NCBI GenBank assembly: GCA_027604685.1
Contig: JADHYX010000383.1
Location: forward strand, 1 to 21,128
Source of the DNA: Lobulomyces angularis
Lineage: Eukaryota > Chytridiomycota > Chytridiomycetes > Lobulomycetales > Lobulomycetaceae
Length of the DNA stretch: 21,128 nucleotides
Direction of reading: 5' to 3'
Under the pieces are notes generated by a model. That model made no database searches and was not told where the DNA came from. It was given only the letters and a program-made list of their open reading frames with translations. Below, piece after piece: positions 17,819 to 21,128 of the stretch. A program made the position numbers and the translations under genes. The first letter of the stretch is position 1; each line of letters starts with the position of its first letter.

Positions 17819-20777
17819 CTACTCTTGTAAATAAATAATCTCTGCTTTCCTCAGATCACAGCAAACTTCTTCAAAAAACACCAGCTCAATCATACCCGAT
17901 TTCATTAAACTTTCATCAAAGAGAAATTCGCTGGGTACATGATAAATTTCCTGCGATGGCTATAAAAACATTAATTACTAGGCTACTAATTAATATTTAT
18001 CTTACTTGATTTGTTGCTTTTTTATTTTCTATAATGGGAGTAAGATAAAAACGGCCCATTTCAATCCTAAAACAAAAATTTAAAAATTCACAATGAAAAA
18101 AAAAAAAAATTTTTATTACCCATTTACAAAAAAATATCCTTTTTCACAATGCCTTAAGTTAAGGCAAAATGTGGAATGAGTTTGATGCTTTTTTTCAGGA
18201 ATAAGCTTTAAAATTTCTGCTTTTGGAATTAAATACTTAAACCAAGTAAAGCTTGAGGTTTTAGTAAAGCAATTCGTTTCTAATTTTTTCCAAAAATTGT
18301 TTCGATTTCCAATAACATTCTTTTTTCTTTCTCCATATAACCCTGGAAAATGCTCCCTATTTTAAAGGATGCAATAAAGATATTTAAAAAAAGATTTGTT
18401 TAAATAAAGGCATTTCTAATTACCAATTTCCGTTTTCGGATATTTTTATTTCATCAACATAAACATCTCCGATAATTCCTTTAACCCAAGAATTTTCATA
18501 ATGCAATCCAATCTTTTCCAACCCTAGTGTTGATGTCAGAATGGATAATGTATGGGTATTAACGCTGTCATTGACTTGGACAGTAAATGTGTCTATCTCA
18601 GAATTTTTGTTTACACTAATTTCTCTTCCATCAAAATACACACTAAAAAAATCTTCCACTTTTTCAAGAAATATGACAATCTTGCTATTTTTGCTTTTTA
18701 ATTCGATGTTTGAACAACAGTACCACAAATAGTCTGTTTCATCTTTGGTAATTTTTAACTGAGGAATCGGCTCCTTGGAATTCACAATCATATTTAAGGG
18801 AAAAATTTCATTATGTGAAAGTTTAGATCCCAAAAATATCGGTTCCTTTGCTGAATATAATTCCGCATTCTTTATGGATCCCAAAGTTGTTCTTGCTTTT
18901 GAAAGAAAAGGATCTCTCATCCAGATATTTTTTAAACTAATTGCTCTATTCGACACTACCTTGCATAGTTGTGGTTGAGAACTCGTGTATAATACAGTTA
19001 TTTCATCAAAATTGAAAGATACTATAGTAACAGACCAAGGATCAATCTCTAAGTCCACTGAATGATTTTTGGATTTAATTGTTACAGAAAATTTAGATTC
19101 CGAATTTTTTCCCCAGTTAGATAAAAAAGTCAACCCTTTTTTAAAAGTTCCAAAAAAGTGAGATTCGCCATGATCATTAAAAACAGTTTTTTCCAAGACA
19201 CCTGAAAGGATTACATCGGAATATTCAATTAAGTGTTTATGAAGATTAGCCAAGTGCTCGAATTTTCCAACGACATATTTTTCTTCGTTCTCAGGGCCAA
19301 TAGTTTCTCCATTCTTGATATTTTCAAAACCAAATTCATTTATAGGTGCATCATAATCGTAGCTTTGAGTTAAATAGGCAGCTGATAAGCAGTAAAATTT
19401 AAAAAGTTATCTTTTATACGTTACATGTTCCTAAGCGACCTAATAAAAGAACAAAAGTAGAAGTTAACTATTTTTGATAAGTCGCACTGTAATTTGTTCC
19501 ACCATGAAACATATAGTAATTAATCAAAGCTCCTCCTTTGGCAAACCATCTCGCTGAGGAAAAAGCTAAATCAGTAGCACTCCGTGTAGGTTGTTTCTCA
19601 CCTTTTTTTAAAAATAATTAAACCTTTATCAATAATGACTACCGTATGCTTGAAACCAGCCACTCCATTCTGTGTGTTAAAGAGAGTACAAATATTAAAG
19701 TTAAACATACCATACTTCTTACCTTCTGTAAACATTCGGGGTTGGTTAGGTATGGTATTAACCCAATTATCGCAAAAAAATCCTGCGTGAAGAGAAAAAT
19801 CAAAATGCTTTAATAAACAAATAAATTGCGCTTCATTACCGTTACAAGTATTAATTACAGTTGGAACATCTCCTTCTTGGCACATTATCCATGGAATATT
19901 TACATCCAACGAATTAGCAAGATTTGCCGCCCAAGCAACATAATTTCTTAATAACCTTGTAATTGAATTTAATGAATAAATTTTACCTTGCATCTACAAC
20001 TTCTTCTGGCCCAATTCTCTTTCTTTGCTCATTGAAAACGCCAAATTCATTTTCAACTTGAAGTAAAATGACATTTCCACCATCATTTGATGCTATTTGT
20101 GGGCGAATGATATCAACAGTTTTTCTCAAAAATCTCTCCATTGCTTTTCTCCATTCCATAGATCTGTAGGTTCTAAAGGATATGTTTTCTTTTAAACTAA
20201 GCCATCCTGGAATTCCACTAGTAAAATAAAATTTAAAAAAGAGAATTCCATGTGGTGGTACCCTCCATTCCACTCGGCACAAATATATGGTCCAATTCTT
20301 ATAATAACGTATAGCCCATGTTCTTCAGCCTTCTGTATAAAAAGTTTTAAGTTTTTATTCCCAGTTTCAAAATCATATTGTCCTTCAACTTGTTCTACGG
20401 AAATAAAATTAAAATAAATATAAAACTTTTTATTATGAAAAACTAATTCCGGTGTACATAACAAGACTCACAGTATTAACAAACTTTATAAAAAAAAAAG
20501 AAATTACCATGCAAATTCCAAAATACGTAAGTTTCTATTGAATTTAAGTTATTTGCTATTGCTAATTCAAATAAGTGATCCCCTTTAAAATTATTTAGTT
20601 ATGAAAAGAAAATTTGGAGAATAAAATACAGTGGGAAGTGGGTGATCTTGGATAATGAATTGCTCCAGAAATTATTAAAGTTCGTTTTCCATTTATCAGG
20701 ATAGATTTCTTGTCATAAGTCACAGGTCCTTTTAACGGTTTGGGTTTTTCAAAAGGGATCTCATTAAATAAAGACAT
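17819..20777 (-). CDS. GH35 beta-galactosidase, 771 aa, 13 exons
   Basis: Exons: 20777-20630, 20582-20508, 20394-20262, 20217-19987, 19955-19840, 19782-19723, 19669-19643, 19601-19488, 19439-19425, 19381-18424, 18356-18120, 18066-18006, 17959-17819 (2316 nt). It removes terminal beta-galactose from glycans. The TIM-barrel runs [37 protein letters not shown], then QVENEFG with acid/base Glu176, IPWIMCQ, CNGFFCDNW, and MFTEEWSGWF with nucleophile Glu254, followed by FHGGTNYSR and [11 protein letters not shown]. The C-terminal half has beta-sandwich marks ([37 protein letters not shown]). Size and motifs resemble the plant/Dictyostelium/bacterial type of GH35 more than the roughly 1000-residue ascomycete secreted LacA. 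The start [13 protein letters not shown] shows no signal peptide, so it may be cytosolic unless an upstream exon is missing. Exon 9 has just 15 nt. Confidence 0.92.
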
Positions 20778-21015
20778 CTGTGTAAAATTTTTTTTGTAAA
20801 TTACATAATTTTTAATGACAATGCTAAACTAACAAAACAGATTAAAGTTTTTTAAACTTGTATATGTGAATAAAATTAAATTGAAGCATTAAATTCATAA
20901 ATAAAATAATTACAATATATCACTGTTAAAAAATATAGAAAATATTGTGTTTCAGTAATTACTCGCTGGTTAATTTCACAATAATCTCTAAGTATTTCAA
21001 AATAAACAAAGAAGT
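20778..21015. other. Spacer upstream of the beta-galactosidase gene
   Basis: AT-rich; presumably the promoter of the beta-galactosidase gene on the minus strand and the 3' end of the next minus-strand gene. No clear motif is seen. Confidence 0.4.
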
Positions 21016-21086
21016 TTATTTAAATATTTTGCTACAGGATTTTAATAGTTCTGGCCGTTCAATAAACTCTAATATAGTTTTATAAT
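21016..21086 (-). CDS. Possible last exon of a gene starting beyond the right edge
   Basis: On the minus strand an acceptor-like GTTAACAATAG ends at 21087 and is followed by a short open frame that reads YKTILEFIERPELLKSCSKI and ends FK-stop at 21018-21016. The preceding TTAAC resembles the branch sites of other introns in this window. The composition looks like real protein (a charged amphipathic helix), and the next genes on this strand are similarly spaced. The family is not recognisable from 22 residues, and it could be chance. Confidence 0.4.
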
Positions 21087-21128
21087 CTATTGTTAACTCT
21101 CAAGATAACTGTTCTTTTGAAATCCATC

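Noticed and set aside
1..21128. CRISPR arrays, bacterial operons, riboswitches
   Set aside because: No regularly spaced repeats, and the gene structure is plainly eukaryotic with spliceosomal introns.

Overview
The window is AT-rich eukaryotic nuclear DNA. Its genes are compact and packed 180-500 bp apart, and they carry many very short GT-AG introns, mostly 40-60 nt. By hand I modelled eight full genes, seven of them intron-containing, with 72 introns in all, and every model stays in frame from ATG to stop in the standard code. One gene is a sperm-tail PG-rich repeat (ODF3/SHIPPO-type) protein, which points to a flagellated cell. The ARE-type sterol O-acyltransferase, the Ser/Thr-rich GPI protein with a fungal look and the SMY2/GIGYF-like protein point to the fungal side. 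A zoosporic early-diverging fungus or close relative (chytrid, rozellid or aphelid grade) fits best. This is inference, and I cannot name the species.

Layout from left to right: (1) bases 2-744, plus strand, a decayed TnpB/Fanzor-like transposase, cut by the window edge; (2) 2355-951, minus, ODF3-like flagellar protein; (3) 4908-2849, minus, sterol O-acyltransferase; (4) 6823-5103, minus, a 2-oxoglutarate/Fe(II) prolyl-4-hydroxylase-like oxygenase, which shares a 255-bp divergent upstream region with (5) 7079-10670, plus, a GYF-domain protein with a YxxxxLL eIF4E-type motif near its N-terminus; (6) 10942-11373, plus, a small secreted GPI-anchored Ser/Thr-rich protein; (7) 15235-11600, minus, a half-size ABCA transporter; (8) 17638-15492, minus, a cytochrome P450; (9) 20777-17819, minus, a GH35 beta-galactosidase; (10) 21086-21016, minus, a possible last exon of a gene that begins beyond the right edge.

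Most genes look like unrelated housekeeping, membrane-lipid and metabolic functions. The transporter, P450 and beta-galactosidase run head to tail on one strand with gaps of 256 and 180 bp, but nothing in the sequence shows that they share a pathway. I see no rRNA, tRNA, CRISPR array or intact mobile element. The least ordinary items are the transposase relic, two stop-free introns of length 3n that interrupt the GYF domain and the ABC Walker A loop, the frequent AAG acceptor sites, the micro-exons, and a structured repeat upstream of the GPI-protein gene.
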